A stretch of 20,429 nucleotides of DNA from PWHG01 sp964406935. Lineage in GTDB: Bacteria > Patescibacteriota > Patescibacteriia > Patescibacteriales > UBA12465. Shown piece by piece: positions 1-7,233 of this stretch. Under the pieces are notes generated by a model that saw only the letters and a list, made by a program, of their open reading frames with translations, was not told the origin of the DNA and did not search any database. The stretch is taken from the NCBI GenBank assembly GCA_964406935.1, contig CAYOTM010000013.1, forward strand, positions 1 through 20,429. Reading direction: 5' to 3'. How positions within the stretch are numbered: the first letter of the stretch is position 1; each line of letters starts with the position of its first letter. Both the position numbers and the translations under genes were made by a program.

Positions 1-75
1 AGCAGCGCCATTTTGACGCGCCTTTAAAGGGTCTTGTTTTTGTTCTGAGGGTGGTCGCTTAAAAGACACATCCAT
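1..75 (-). CDS. Partial hypothetical protein, first 25 codons only
   Basis: An open minus-strand frame begins with ATG at 75-73 and stays open to the window edge. It encodes 25 residues starting MDVSFKRPPSEQKQDP, a hydrophilic Lys/Gln/Pro-rich stretch with no signal peptide or membrane segment. It lies downstream of ksgA in the same direction, after a 158-base gap. It is too short to identify. The start has no Shine-Dalgarno sequence, as at the other starts here. It could be a chance frame, but the absence of stops, the hydrophilic composition and the position where the next gene is expected make a real N-terminus more likely than not. Confidence 0.5.
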   Translation of the reverse strand, partial: MDVSFKRPPSEQKQDPLKARQNGAA

Positions 76-136
76 AAAAAATAATTAAACAACTAATTAA
101 AAAATAAGCTAAATAATTTCGATTATTATTAAAGTT

Positions 137-166
137 ATTATAACATAAAAAGGTGGAAGATAACAA
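137..166 (-). promoter_or_regulatory. Candidate promoter for the gene leaving the left edge
   Basis: On the minus strand, TATAAT (142-137) is preceded 18 bases upstream by TTGTTA (166-161), a four-of-six match to the -35 consensus. It lies between ksgA and the partial gene at 75-1, giving a leader of roughly 55 bases. A second TATAAT at 176-171 has no -35 partner and directly follows a small hairpin (177-199, AGAAAA/TTTTCT with a 3-base loop). The rest of 76-233 is AT-rich and I see no gene in it. In such AT-rich DNA chance TATAAT boxes are common. Confidence 0.35.
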
Positions 167-233
167 CTAAATTATAGCTGAGAAAACATTTTTCTGGGCC
201 ATGAATTGAAAAAATAAAATAAAATCAGAAAAA

Positions 234-1094
234 TTAAGTTTTGAAAATAATTTTAGTTAATTTTTGCCAATCATTAACTGATAAATTTTCCGCTCGACAA
301 TTTATGGAATGACCAATATCAAGCAGGGCTTGCTGAATTAAGGCGGTGTCCATTTTTAGACCAGCGGCTAAATTATTTTTTAACATTTTTCGTTTAGCGC
401 TAAAACCAATTTTTGCTAAACAAAAAACTTGACGGTCAGTCGCTATTTTCTCAGGTCCTACTAAACCATCAATTAAACGATCGGCTTGATAAGTAATTTT
501 AATTAGAGCGCTATCGACTTGGGGCTGCGGCCAAAAATCAGCAGCTTGAACCTGACGAAGCATTTTAGCTTGAGCATAATATTGAACGGAAAAAGCTAAT
601 AAATTCATTTTGGGCGGAGTAGCTAAAATTCTTTCTACCACTTCCTGTTGAAGCATCAGAAGTAAAGAAGTGGGTGGAAAAACATGGCTTAAAAAGGTGC
701 GTAAAAATATCGAACTAATATTATAGGGTAAATTAGCCACCACCTGATAACCAATTTTTGGCTGAAAATAATCTTGAGGATTAAATTTTAAAATATCTTG
801 ATTAACAATTTGTAAAGTAGTGAGTTGCTTAGCCCAACTAGCTGTCTGCAAAAATTTAGCCAAGCGATCATCAAGCTCAACGGCTACTAATTTTTTAGCT
901 TGCTTGGCTAAACGCGCCGATAGAAATCCTAGCCCAGGACCAACCTCTAAAATTGTCTGTTCGTCAAAATTAACCGCCCGAATAATCTCATCATAAACAG
1001 ATTCATTAATTAAAAAATTTTGTCCTTTAGAGCGGGCCGGCTGAATATTATATAAACGACAAAGCGCTTGAGTTTGGGCTAATAAAGATGCCAT
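234..1094 (-). CDS. ksgA: 16S rRNA (adenine1518/1519-N6,N6)-dimethyltransferase KsgA/RsmA
   Basis: This 286-residue protein has the length and motif order of the KsgA/Dim1 family, which dimethylates two adjacent adenines near the 3' end of 16S rRNA late in small-subunit assembly, using S-adenosylmethionine. Visible features are the N-terminal SKGQNFLIN motif (residues 22-30), the SAM-binding motif LEVGPGLGFLSARL (about 49-62), the acidic end of the second strand (VAVELDDRL) and the catalytic NLPYNIS motif (about 120-126). The small helical C-terminal domain follows (FSAKRKMLKNNL). The ATG directly follows the leuS stop codon with no bases between, so translation is probably coupled. It is the last gene of the xth-leuS-ksgA operon. 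No key residue is missing. Confidence 0.97.
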   Translation of the reverse strand: MASLLAQTQALCRLYNIQPARSKGQNFLINESVYDEIIRAVNFDEQTILEVGPGLGFLSARLAKQAKKLVAVELDDRLAKFLQTASWAKQLTTLQIVNQDILKFNPQDYFQPKIGYQVVANLPYNISSIFLRTFLSHVFPPTSLLLMLQQEVVERILATPPKMNLLAFSVQYYAQAKMLRQVQAADFWPQPQVDSALIKITYQADRLIDGLVGPEKIATDRQVFCLAKIGFSAKRKMLKNNLAAGLKMDTALIQQALLDIGHSINCRAENLSVNDWQKLTKIIFKT

Positions 1095-3518
1095 TTATTT
1101 AATTACAATGTTAAATATTCTTCCCGGAACATAAATCTTTTTTACTATTTGTTTACCGGTTAACCATTTGGTGAGCTGGGGATCTTGCTTGGCTAGCGAC
1201 CAAGCGAGTTCTTCGTCGGCCTCCGCTGGCAAAGTAATCGTGGCTCGTAGCTTACCATTAATTTGTACGCCCAAAGTAATTTCCTCATCACGAGCTAAGT
1301 CGGCCTGGTACTTGGGCCAGGAAGATAAAAAAATGCTAGTCTGATTATCATATTGCTGCCACAATTCTTCAGCTAAATGAGGCGCTAAGGGAGCAATTAA
1401 TTGAATAAGCATTTGTTGCTCATTGGGGCCAAAAGGCCAAGCCTGATTATTTTTAATAAAATCAGTTACCTCATTAGTTAAAATCATTAGAGCCGACACA
1501 GCCGTGTTAAATTTAAAATTAACAATATCAATTTCTATTTTTTTAATTGTTTTATGAAGTTGACCGAGCAAACGCTTATCTTCTTTAATGGCTGATTGCT
1601 TAAATAAATTATAAAATTTTTCTAAAAATTTACGCGAACCAATTAGACTGCGATTATTCCAAATATTAATTTGCTCAAAAGGTCCCATAAACATTGTGTA
1701 AACACGAGCGGTGTCCGCTCCATAATCAGCCACTATTTTATCGGGATTAATTACATTACCCCAACGTTTAGACATTTTTCGACCATCCTCTCCCATGATT
1801 AAACCAACCTGACGTAGTTTAATAAAGGGTTCAGGCTGACTAACAACTCCGATGTCATGTAAAAATTTATGCCAAAAACGAGCATAAATTAAATGTCGAG
1901 TAGCGTGTTCCGCTCCGCCAACATAACAATCAACCGGCGACCAATAAACTTCTTTTTGGGGGCTAACTAAAGACTCTTGGTTATGGGGATCAAGAAAACG
2001 TAAATAATACCAACAAGAACCCGCCCATTGAGGCATGGTATTAGTTTCTCGTTTAGCTGGCTGATTACACTGCGGACAAGTTACGTTTAACCAATCTTCA
2101 ATTTTAGCTAATGGCGACTCACCAGTACCAGTTGGTTCATAATGATCAACTTCGGGCAAAACAACCGGCAGCTGATCTTCTGGGACTGGTACGGCCCCAC
2201 AGGTTTGACAATGGATAATCGGAATTGGTTCACCCCAATAGCGTTGGCGGGAAAAAACCCAGTCTTTTAATTTATAATTAATTTTTCCCTGTCCTAAATT
2301 ATTAACATTTAACCAAATAGTCATTTTATCTCTGGCCTCGCTAGAGCTTAGTTGAGAAAACTCGCCCGAATCAACTAGTCGGCCGTCATCAATAAATACT
2401 TCGTTTTCGTTAACTGGGCCAGTTACTGCTTGAATAACAAATTTAATCGGTAATTGATATTTTTTAGCAAATTCAAAATCACGTTCATCATGAGCCGGCA
2501 CGGCCATCACTGCTCCGGTGCCATAAGAGGCTAAAACATAATCAGCGACAAAAACTGGCAGTTCTTTTTGATTAAAAGGATTAATCGCTAAGATACCTTG
2601 AGCTAACAAGCCAGTTTTTTCTTTATTTAAATCGGTTCTTTCTAAATCACTTTTATGAGCACAGTCATCAATATATTTTTTAATGGCTGACCAGTTTTTA
2701 ATTTTCAAAGCGAGCGTCTCCCATAAAGGGTGCTCGGGAGAGAGTACTAAATAAGTACAACCAAAAATCGTATCAACTCGAGTGGTAAACACTTTAATCT
2801 CACCTAAATCATCAGTTAAAGAAAAACTAATTTCCGTCCCTACACTTTTACCAAGCCAATTTCTCTGCATTTCTTTAATCGCCTCTTCCCAGTCAGTCAA
2901 TAAATCTAAATCTTGAAGCAAGCGCTCAGCATAATCAGTAATTTTTAAAACCCACTGTCTTAAAGATTTTTTCTCTACTAGACTACCACAACGCTCACAA
3001 TGACCCGCCTCTAAATCTTCGTTGGCTAAGCCGGTTTTACAATCAGGACACCAATTAATTGCTTCATCGGATTGATAAGCTAAACCGCGTTTAAACATTT
3101 GTAAAAAAATCCATTGCGTCCATTTATAATACTCAGGATCAGTAGTATTTATTTCTCGTGACCAATCATAAGACAGCCCCAACATTTTAAGCTGCCGTTT
3201 ATAATTAATCACATTTTTTTCCGTCGAAATTTTCGGGTTTAATTTATTTTTCAAAGCATAATTTTCCGCCGGCAAGCCAAAAGCGTCAAAGCCCATCGGA
3301 TGAAGTACTTGATAGCCCTGCATCATTTTTAGACGAGCAATAATATCAGTGGCGATATAACCTTTAGGATGACCAACATGAAGACCAGCCCCGGAAGGAT
3401 AAGGAAACATGTCTAAAATATAATATTTTTCCTTGTCAGGATTTTCGTGACTAAGATAGGTTTGAAATTTTTGCCAATAATCTTGCCACTTCTTTTCCAA
3501 AGACTGATGATCGTACAT
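1095..3518 (-). CDS. leuS: Leucyl-tRNA synthetase
   Basis: This 807-residue class I synthetase charges tRNA-Leu. The HIGH-type motif HVGH is at residues 47-50, preceded by MFPYPSGAGL, and the KMSKS loop appears as KMSKR at about 579-583. A first zinc-ribbon CPDC...CERC lies at about residues 157-178, and a second Cys pair set (CQTCG and CPQC) flanks the catalytic core. The CP1 editing domain is present (TTRVDTIFGCTYL, and GTGAVMAVPAHDERDFEFA with the conserved editing Asp), so misacylated tRNA can probably be hydrolysed. The sequence ends with the short C-terminal domain (VQINGKLRATITLPA). It is slightly shorter than the E. coli enzyme (860). It starts 22 bases after xth and abuts ksgA. Confidence 0.98.
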   Translation of the reverse strand: MYDHQSLEKKWQDYWQKFQTYLSHENPDKEKYYILDMFPYPSGAGLHVGHPKGYIATDIIARLKMMQGYQVLHPMGFDAFGLPAENYALKNKLNPKISTEKNVINYKRQLKMLGLSYDWSREINTTDPEYYKWTQWIFLQMFKRGLAYQSDEAINWCPDCKTGLANEDLEAGHCERCGSLVEKKSLRQWVLKITDYAERLLQDLDLLTDWEEAIKEMQRNWLGKSVGTEISFSLTDDLGEIKVFTTRVDTIFGCTYLVLSPEHPLWETLALKIKNWSAIKKYIDDCAHKSDLERTDLNKEKTGLLAQGILAINPFNQKELPVFVADYVLASYGTGAVMAVPAHDERDFEFAKKYQLPIKFVIQAVTGPVNENEVFIDDGRLVDSGEFSQLSSSEARDKMTIWLNVNNLGQGKINYKLKDWVFSRQRYWGEPIPIIHCQTCGAVPVPEDQLPVVLPEVDHYEPTGTGESPLAKIEDWLNVTCPQCNQPAKRETNTMPQWAGSCWYYLRFLDPHNQESLVSPQKEVYWSPVDCYVGGAEHATRHLIYARFWHKFLHDIGVVSQPEPFIKLRQVGLIMGEDGRKMSKRWGNVINPDKIVADYGADTARVYTMFMGPFEQINIWNNRSLIGSRKFLEKFYNLFKQSAIKEDKRLLGQLHKTIKKIEIDIVNFKFNTAVSALMILTNEVTDFIKNNQAWPFGPNEQQMLIQLIAPLAPHLAEELWQQYDNQTSIFLSSWPKYQADLARDEEITLGVQINGKLRATITLPAEADEELAWSLAKQDPQLTKWLTGKQIVKKIYVPGRIFNIVIK

Positions 3519-3540
3519 ATAAATAAGTTAATAATTAATT

Positions 3541-4317
3541 TTATTTAAAATCTAATTCAATCCCCACGGGGGCATGATCAGAACCTAATACTTTATCTAA
3601 AATAAAGGCTTTTTGCAAATGCGGGGCTAAACGCTTAGACAGCCAAAAGCTATCAATCCGCCAGCCAATATTTCGCTCGCGAGCCATAGATCGAAAACTC
3701 CACCAAGAATATTGAATTTTTTTCGGATGAAGCGAGCGGAAGCTATCAATAAAACCAGCCGCAGACAACTGATCAAGCCAAGATCTTTCTTCTTGGGTAA
3801 AGCCCGCCACTCCTTCATTTTCCTTGGGTCTGGCCAAATCAATTGCTTGATGAGCGACATTAAAATCACCACTTAAAATTACCGGCTTCTTTTGATCTAA
3901 TTTTTTAAGATAATTAAGCAGGACCCGATTAAAGCGCATTTTATAATCTAAACGTGACAACTCTGCGTTGGCATTAGGAAAATAAATATTGAAAAAAAAG
4001 AAATTCTTAGTTTCTAAAATCTGCACTCGCCCTTCGCTATCAAATTCTAAATCACCTAAGCCAGACCGGTAGACTCCTTGACTAAGAGAAGATTGATTAT
4101 TAATTAACAAAGCAGTCCCGCTATAACCAGGCCGCTGGGCACTATGCCAGGAGGGTTGATAGCCGGGAAATTCAAAATTATTTTCTAAAATAGTTGCCTG
4201 AGAAATTTTAATTTCTTGTAAGCCATAAAGGTCAGCTTTCACTTTTGAGATAGTAGTTAAAAAATCTTTTTTTAAAATTGCTCTAATGCCATTAACATTC
4301 CAGGAAATAAGCTTCAT
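3541..4317 (-). CDS. xth: Exodeoxyribonuclease III / AP endonuclease (EEP family)
   Basis: This 258-residue protein belongs to the exonuclease III/APE1 family, which cuts the DNA backbone 5' of abasic sites and trims blocked 3' ends in base excision repair. Motifs in order: WNVNG (6-10), the metal-binding Glu in LQEIK (E35), YSGTALL, GDFNVAH (Asp/Asn active-site pair), SWWSFRSMARERNIGWRID (substrate-binding WR.D), and the terminal catalytic GSDHAPV (D247, H248). All catalytic residues are present. It is the first gene of the minus-strand operon with leuS and ksgA, directly downstream of a good promoter (4353-4381). I cannot separate exonuclease III from pure AP endonuclease activity by sequence. 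Confidence 0.96.
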   Translation of the reverse strand: MKLISWNVNGIRAILKKDFLTTISKVKADLYGLQEIKISQATILENNFEFPGYQPSWHSAQRPGYSGTALLINNQSSLSQGVYRSGLGDLEFDSEGRVQILETKNFFFFNIYFPNANAELSRLDYKMRFNRVLLNYLKKLDQKKPVILSGDFNVAHQAIDLARPKENEGVAGFTQEERSWLDQLSAAGFIDSFRSLHPKKIQYSWWSFRSMARERNIGWRIDSFWLSKRLAPHLQKAFILDKVLGSDHAPVGIELDFK

Positions 4318-4320
4318 AAA

Positions 4321-4349
4321 TTAGCAAATTAATTGTTATATGATATAAT
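4321..4349 (+). promoter_or_regulatory. Extended -10 promoter of the dsbA-por-pilin operon
   Basis: TTAGCA (4321-4326) is followed after exactly 17 bases by a perfect TATAAT (4344-4349), preceded by TG at 4341-4342, giving the extended -10 form TGNTATAAT. Transcription would begin near 4356, about 44 bases before the ATG at 4400. It interlocks with the opposite promoter at 4353-4381. Confidence 0.72.
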
Positions 4350-4352
4350 AAA

Positions 4353-4381
4353 ATTATACTGAAAAAATCTTTATTTTTCAA
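4353..4381 (-). promoter_or_regulatory. Promoter of the xth-leuS-ksgA operon
   Basis: Read on the minus strand, TTGAAA (4381-4376, five of six consensus bases) is followed after 17 bases by a perfect TATAAT (4358-4353). The predicted start near 4346 leaves a leader of about 29 bases before the xth ATG at 4317. The two -10 boxes are separated by only three bases and each promoter fires across the other. Confidence 0.72.
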
Positions 4382-4399
4382 TTATTTTAATTTACCAAT

Positions 4400-5155
4400 A
4401 TGAGTTTAGATGAAAGAGTAAAATATGCGCAAATGAAATCGCGTCATCGTAAAAAATTGCGAGCTTGGTATTTAAAGCCCTGGGGAATTATTATTTTAAT
4501 TATCGCCGCAATTTTTATTTCCCTATTAATCGCCTCGGCTATTTATATAGTAAAAACCGCTAAGGAATATAACCGGCAATCCTTTGTTGAAGACCAAAAA
4601 CGCTTAGCCCGAGAATATGAAGAGGCAATTTTAGGCGATTATAATAATCAATCTTTTGGGCCAGCTACTGCTCCAATTACTATTGTTCAATTTTCTGACT
4701 TTGCCTGTCCTTTTTGTGCTAATTCAGCTGATATTGTTTTAGCGGTTAAAAATCTTTACCCCGAAAACGTTCGTTTTATTCATCGTGACTTTCCTTTACA
4801 CGCTAATTCCGTAGATTTAGCTCTAAGCGCTCACTGTGCTGGCGAACAAAATAACTATTGGGGATTTTATGAACAATTATTTGCTCAACAAGATAGGTTC
4901 TCTAGTTTAGAAGAAGAGGATTTAGCTTTAGAATTAACAACATTGAGTGGCGAATTGAATTTAGACCCTACTCAGTTTGCCATTTGTTTACACGATAAAA
5001 ATAATTTACCAATTATTGCTAATGATTTTCAAGATAGTGAATATTTAAGACTGGAAGGAACCCCTGTTTGGTTTATTAATAATCATCAAGTAGTTGGCTA
5101 TGTTCCTTTAGATAGTTTTTTAGCTTTAATTGATACATTATTAGCTGACTTTTAA
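4400..5155 (+). CDS. Membrane-anchored DsbA-like thiol-disulfide oxidoreductase
   Basis: This 251-residue protein has a basic N-terminus, one membrane segment (about 28-51), a charged linker and a DsbA-like thioredoxin-fold domain from about residue 85. The active site is CPFC (103-106) in the context VQFSDFACPFC, and the cis-proline loop is GTPVWFINN (P222), both diagnostic of DsbA/Thioredoxin_4 proteins. Positive residues before the membrane segment place the catalytic domain outside the cytoplasm, where such enzymes usually oxidise Cys pairs of secreted proteins. It is the first gene of the plus-strand operon, whose later genes encode secreted Cys-rich proteins that could be its substrates (inference). 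No DsbB or VKOR partner is visible in the window. Oxidase versus isomerase activity cannot be settled from sequence. Confidence 0.9.
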   Translation: MSLDERVKYAQMKSRHRKKLRAWYLKPWGIIILIIAAIFISLLIASAIYIVKTAKEYNRQSFVEDQKRLAREYEEAILGDYNNQSFGPATAPITIVQFSDFACPFCANSADIVLAVKNLYPENVRFIHRDFPLHANSVDLALSAHCAGEQNNYWGFYEQLFAQQDRFSSLEEEDLALELTTLSGELNLDPTQFAICLHDKNNLPIIANDFQDSEYLRLEGTPVWFINNHQVVGYVPLDSFLALIDTLLADF

Positions 5156-5171
5156 ATAATAATTTTGTTTT

Positions 5172-5738
5172 ATGGTTATTAAAATTCGTTTACATGGTCG
5201 TGGCGGGCAAGGCGTAGTCACAGCTGCTGAGCTATTAGCTTTAGCTGCTTTTTCTGAAGGCTGGCAAGCCCAAGCTTTCCCTGTATTTGGAGTGGAACGA
5301 ACCGGTGCCCCCATTCAATCCTTTGTTCGTCTTAGTAAAAATAAAATTCTCAGTCGGGCGCAAATTTATCAACCCGACATTATTATTATTCAAGATCCCA
5401 CTTTATTAAGTTTAAAAAATACTCTAGATGGCGTCAGTGAAAAAACTATCATGGTAATCAACTCTGAGGATACTCCTAAACAAATTAGCCAACAACTAAG
5501 TATTAAAATTCCCGAAAAAAATATTTTTACCGCCCCAGCCACCGCCATTGCCCTAAAAGTAATTGGTAAAAATATTGTTAATACTGTCACTTTAGGAATT
5601 TTTGTTAAAGCCACTAAACTAATTAAAATTGAATCTTTGCATCAGGCAATCAATCATAAATTTGCTGATAAAGGAAATGATATAATTAAAAAAAATTGCC
5701 AAGCAATTAATCAAGCTTATCAATATTATGCCAAATAA
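5172..5738 (+). CDS. porG: Pyruvate:ferredoxin oxidoreductase, gamma subunit
   Basis: This 188-residue protein matches the gamma subunit (domain III) of 2-oxoacid:ferredoxin oxidoreductases. The signature RLHGRGGQGVVTAAELLA lies near the N-terminus (about 6-23), followed by AQAFPVFGVERTGAPIQSFV, both typical of PorG and the coenzyme-A-side domain. The enzyme oxidatively decarboxylates a 2-oxoacid, normally pyruvate, to acyl-CoA while reducing ferredoxin. The gene starts 16 bases after the DsbA-like gene. Its last 11 bases overlap the start of the delta subunit, so the two are probably translationally coupled. This is the separate four-subunit form of the enzyme, not the single fused chain. 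Confidence 0.94.
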   Translation: MVIKIRLHGRGGQGVVTAAELLALAAFSEGWQAQAFPVFGVERTGAPIQSFVRLSKNKILSRAQIYQPDIIIIQDPTLLSLKNTLDGVSEKTIMVINSEDTPKQISQQLSIKIPEKNIFTAPATAIALKVIGKNIVNTVTLGIFVKATKLIKIESLHQAINHKFADKGNDIIKKNCQAINQAYQYYAK

Positions 5739-6799
5739 AAATAATAATAAGATTCCTAGGGTAACTGCCAAGAAACCAGCCGCTAAAGTAATCCGTCCCT
5801 ATACTGGCCCTGGCGGAACAGTGGTTAACCAAACAGGAAATTGGCGGACTAATCGTCCAGAAATCGATCATAAAAAATGTATTAGCTGTGGTTTATGTAT
5901 CAAGCTCTGTCCCGAGCCCTGTATTAGTTGGAAAAAAATTAAAAAAACTAACAAACCAGTCGTTGATTATCGTTATTGCAAAGGCTGCGGTTTGTGTGCT
6001 GAGCAGTGTCCAGTAAAAGCAATTAAAATGGTCAAAGATTATCGTTAATTTTTTCTTAATATGAATAAACCTAAAAATAAAAAAGTAGCCCAACTTTTAG
6101 AGGGCTCACGGGCGATTGCCTTAACTGTTAACCGGATTGAGCCAGCTGTTGTCGCCGCTTATCCAATCACTCCCCAAACTCACATCGTTGAAGATTTAGC
6201 TAAATTTAAAGCTGATGGCCAAGCTAATTATCAATACTTATTAGCCGAAAGTGAGTTTGCGGCTGCTTCAATTGTTTTAGGAGCCAGTGCTACTGGTCAG
6301 CGGGTTTATAGCGCCACTAGTTCTCAGGGTTTATTATTAATGACTGAAGTTTTATTTAATATTTCTGGCTTAAGATTGCCGGTAGTGATGACGATTGCCA
6401 ATCGAGCTGTCGGAGCACCCATTAATATCTGGAATGATCACAGCGATGCGATGGCTGTACGCGACGCTGGTTGGATAATGTTATTTGCGGCCGATCATCA
6501 AGAAGCCGTTAGCCAACACATTATTGCTTATAAAATTGCCGAGGCCTTGCGCCTCCCAGTTATGGTGAACGTTGATGGTTTTATTCTCACTCATTCTTAT
6601 GATTCAGTGGTCATTCCCGAAAAAAAATTAATTAAAAAATTCTTGCCAAATTATAAGCCGGTTATGGGAACTTATCTTAATCCCCAAAAACCAATTACCA
6701 TTGGCGCCTTCTTTACGCCTAATGATTATTGGCAAGAACGCCAAAATTTACATCTTGATTTATTAGGGGCGGAAGCCAAAATTAATCAAGCTTATCAAT
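5705..6799 (+). repeat. 20-base direct repeat in porG and porA (5705-5724 and 6780-6799)
   Basis: An identical 20-base sequence occurs at the end of porG and within porA: AATTAATCAAGCTTATCAAT. Both copies are in the same reading frame and encode INQAYQ. The two copies are 1,075 bases apart, in subunits that are otherwise unlike each other at these positions. It may be chance in AT-rich coding DNA. Confidence 0.5.
5728..6048 (+). CDS. porD: Pyruvate:ferredoxin oxidoreductase, delta subunit (2[4Fe-4S] ferredoxin)
   Basis: This 106-residue iron-sulfur subunit has two complete cluster-binding motifs. The first is C51-x2-C54-x2-C57-x3-C61-P and the second C84-x2-C87-x2-C90-x3-C94-P, the standard crossed arrangement for two [4Fe-4S] clusters. 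Residues 1-45 form the basic N-terminal extension common in PorD (RPYTGPGGTVVNQTGNWR leads into the first motif). It passes electrons from the catalytic beta subunit to external ferredoxin. It overlaps porG by 11 bases and is followed 12 bases later by porA. An extra Cys (C65) sits just after the first motif. Confidence 0.95.
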   Translation: MPNKNNNKIPRVTAKKPAAKVIRPYTGPGGTVVNQTGNWRTNRPEIDHKKCISCGLCIKLCPEPCISWKKIKKTNKPVVDYRYCKGCGLCAEQCPVKAIKMVKDYR

Positions 6800-7227
6800 C
6801 CTGGCAAAAATTATTTCCCGTGAAGTTGAGCCCCAAGCCCTTAGTTGATAATGGTTTAGTCGAATATCTTGGACCCCAAAAGGCCGCTACTTTAATTATC
6901 GCCATGGGCTCAGTTAGCGGGACAATAAAAGAAGTTCTAAAAACTCAACCTAAAGCTGCCTTGCTGCGAATAAAAACCTATCGACCCTTTCCGCAGGCAG
7001 AAGTTTTAAAGCTGGCCAAAAGTGCAAAACGGATTATCGTTTTAGAAAAAGCAATTTCCCCAGGAGCCGCTGGCGGGCCTCTCTATTTGGATGTTAAAGC
7101 CAGTCTCCAGGGATTAAAAATACCAATTATTAATTATTTACTGGGTCTCGGTGGCCAAGACATTAGCGAAGAAAAGATTCAGGAGATAATTGCTAAAAAA
7201 ACTAAAGCAATAATTAATTTTTCCTAA
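6061..7227 (+). CDS. porA: Pyruvate:ferredoxin oxidoreductase, alpha subunit
   Basis: This 388-residue subunit supplies the pyrimidine-side thiamine-diphosphate domain and the substrate pocket. YPITPQT (34-40) holds the conserved Thr (T37). ESEFAAAS carries the Glu (E65) corresponding to the cofactor-activating Glu of PFOR. NRAVGAPINIWNDHSDAM carries the substrate-binding Arg (R115). This last stretch is the form seen in pyruvate-specific enzymes rather than 2-oxoglutarate enzymes, so pyruvate is the likely substrate. The C-terminal domain (TLIIAMGSVSGTIKEVL, LLRIKTYRPFPQAEV) is intact. In many relatives porB follows porA directly. Here a pilin-like gene begins six bases after the porA stop and separates the two. 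Confidence 0.94.
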   Translation: MNKPKNKKVAQLLEGSRAIALTVNRIEPAVVAAYPITPQTHIVEDLAKFKADGQANYQYLLAESEFAAASIVLGASATGQRVYSATSSQGLLLMTEVLFNISGLRLPVVMTIANRAVGAPINIWNDHSDAMAVRDAGWIMLFAADHQEAVSQHIIAYKIAEALRLPVMVNVDGFILTHSYDSVVIPEKKLIKKFLPNYKPVMGTYLNPQKPITIGAFFTPNDYWQERQNLHLDLLGAEAKINQAYQSWQKLFPVKLSPKPLVDNGLVEYLGPQKAATLIIAMGSVSGTIKEVLKTQPKAALLRIKTYRPFPQAEVLKLAKSAKRIIVLEKAISPGAAGGPLYLDVKASLQGLKIPIINYLLGLGGQDISEEKIQEIIAKKTKAIINFS

Positions 7228-7233
7228 ATTGAT

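Noticed and set aside
167..202. 11-codon minus-strand frame after ksgA, possible leader peptide
   Set aside because: It is too short, has no regulatory codon run and no attenuator hairpin with a U-tract following it.
3627..3872. Minus-strand 81-residue frame inside xth
   Set aside because: It is an alternate frame of the well-supported xth gene, has no recognisable motif, and shows low-complexity composition typical of a shadow frame.
5390..6093. Minus-strand frames opposite porG and porD
   Set aside because: Both are antisense to genes with complete catalytic or cluster-binding motifs and show no conserved features of their own.
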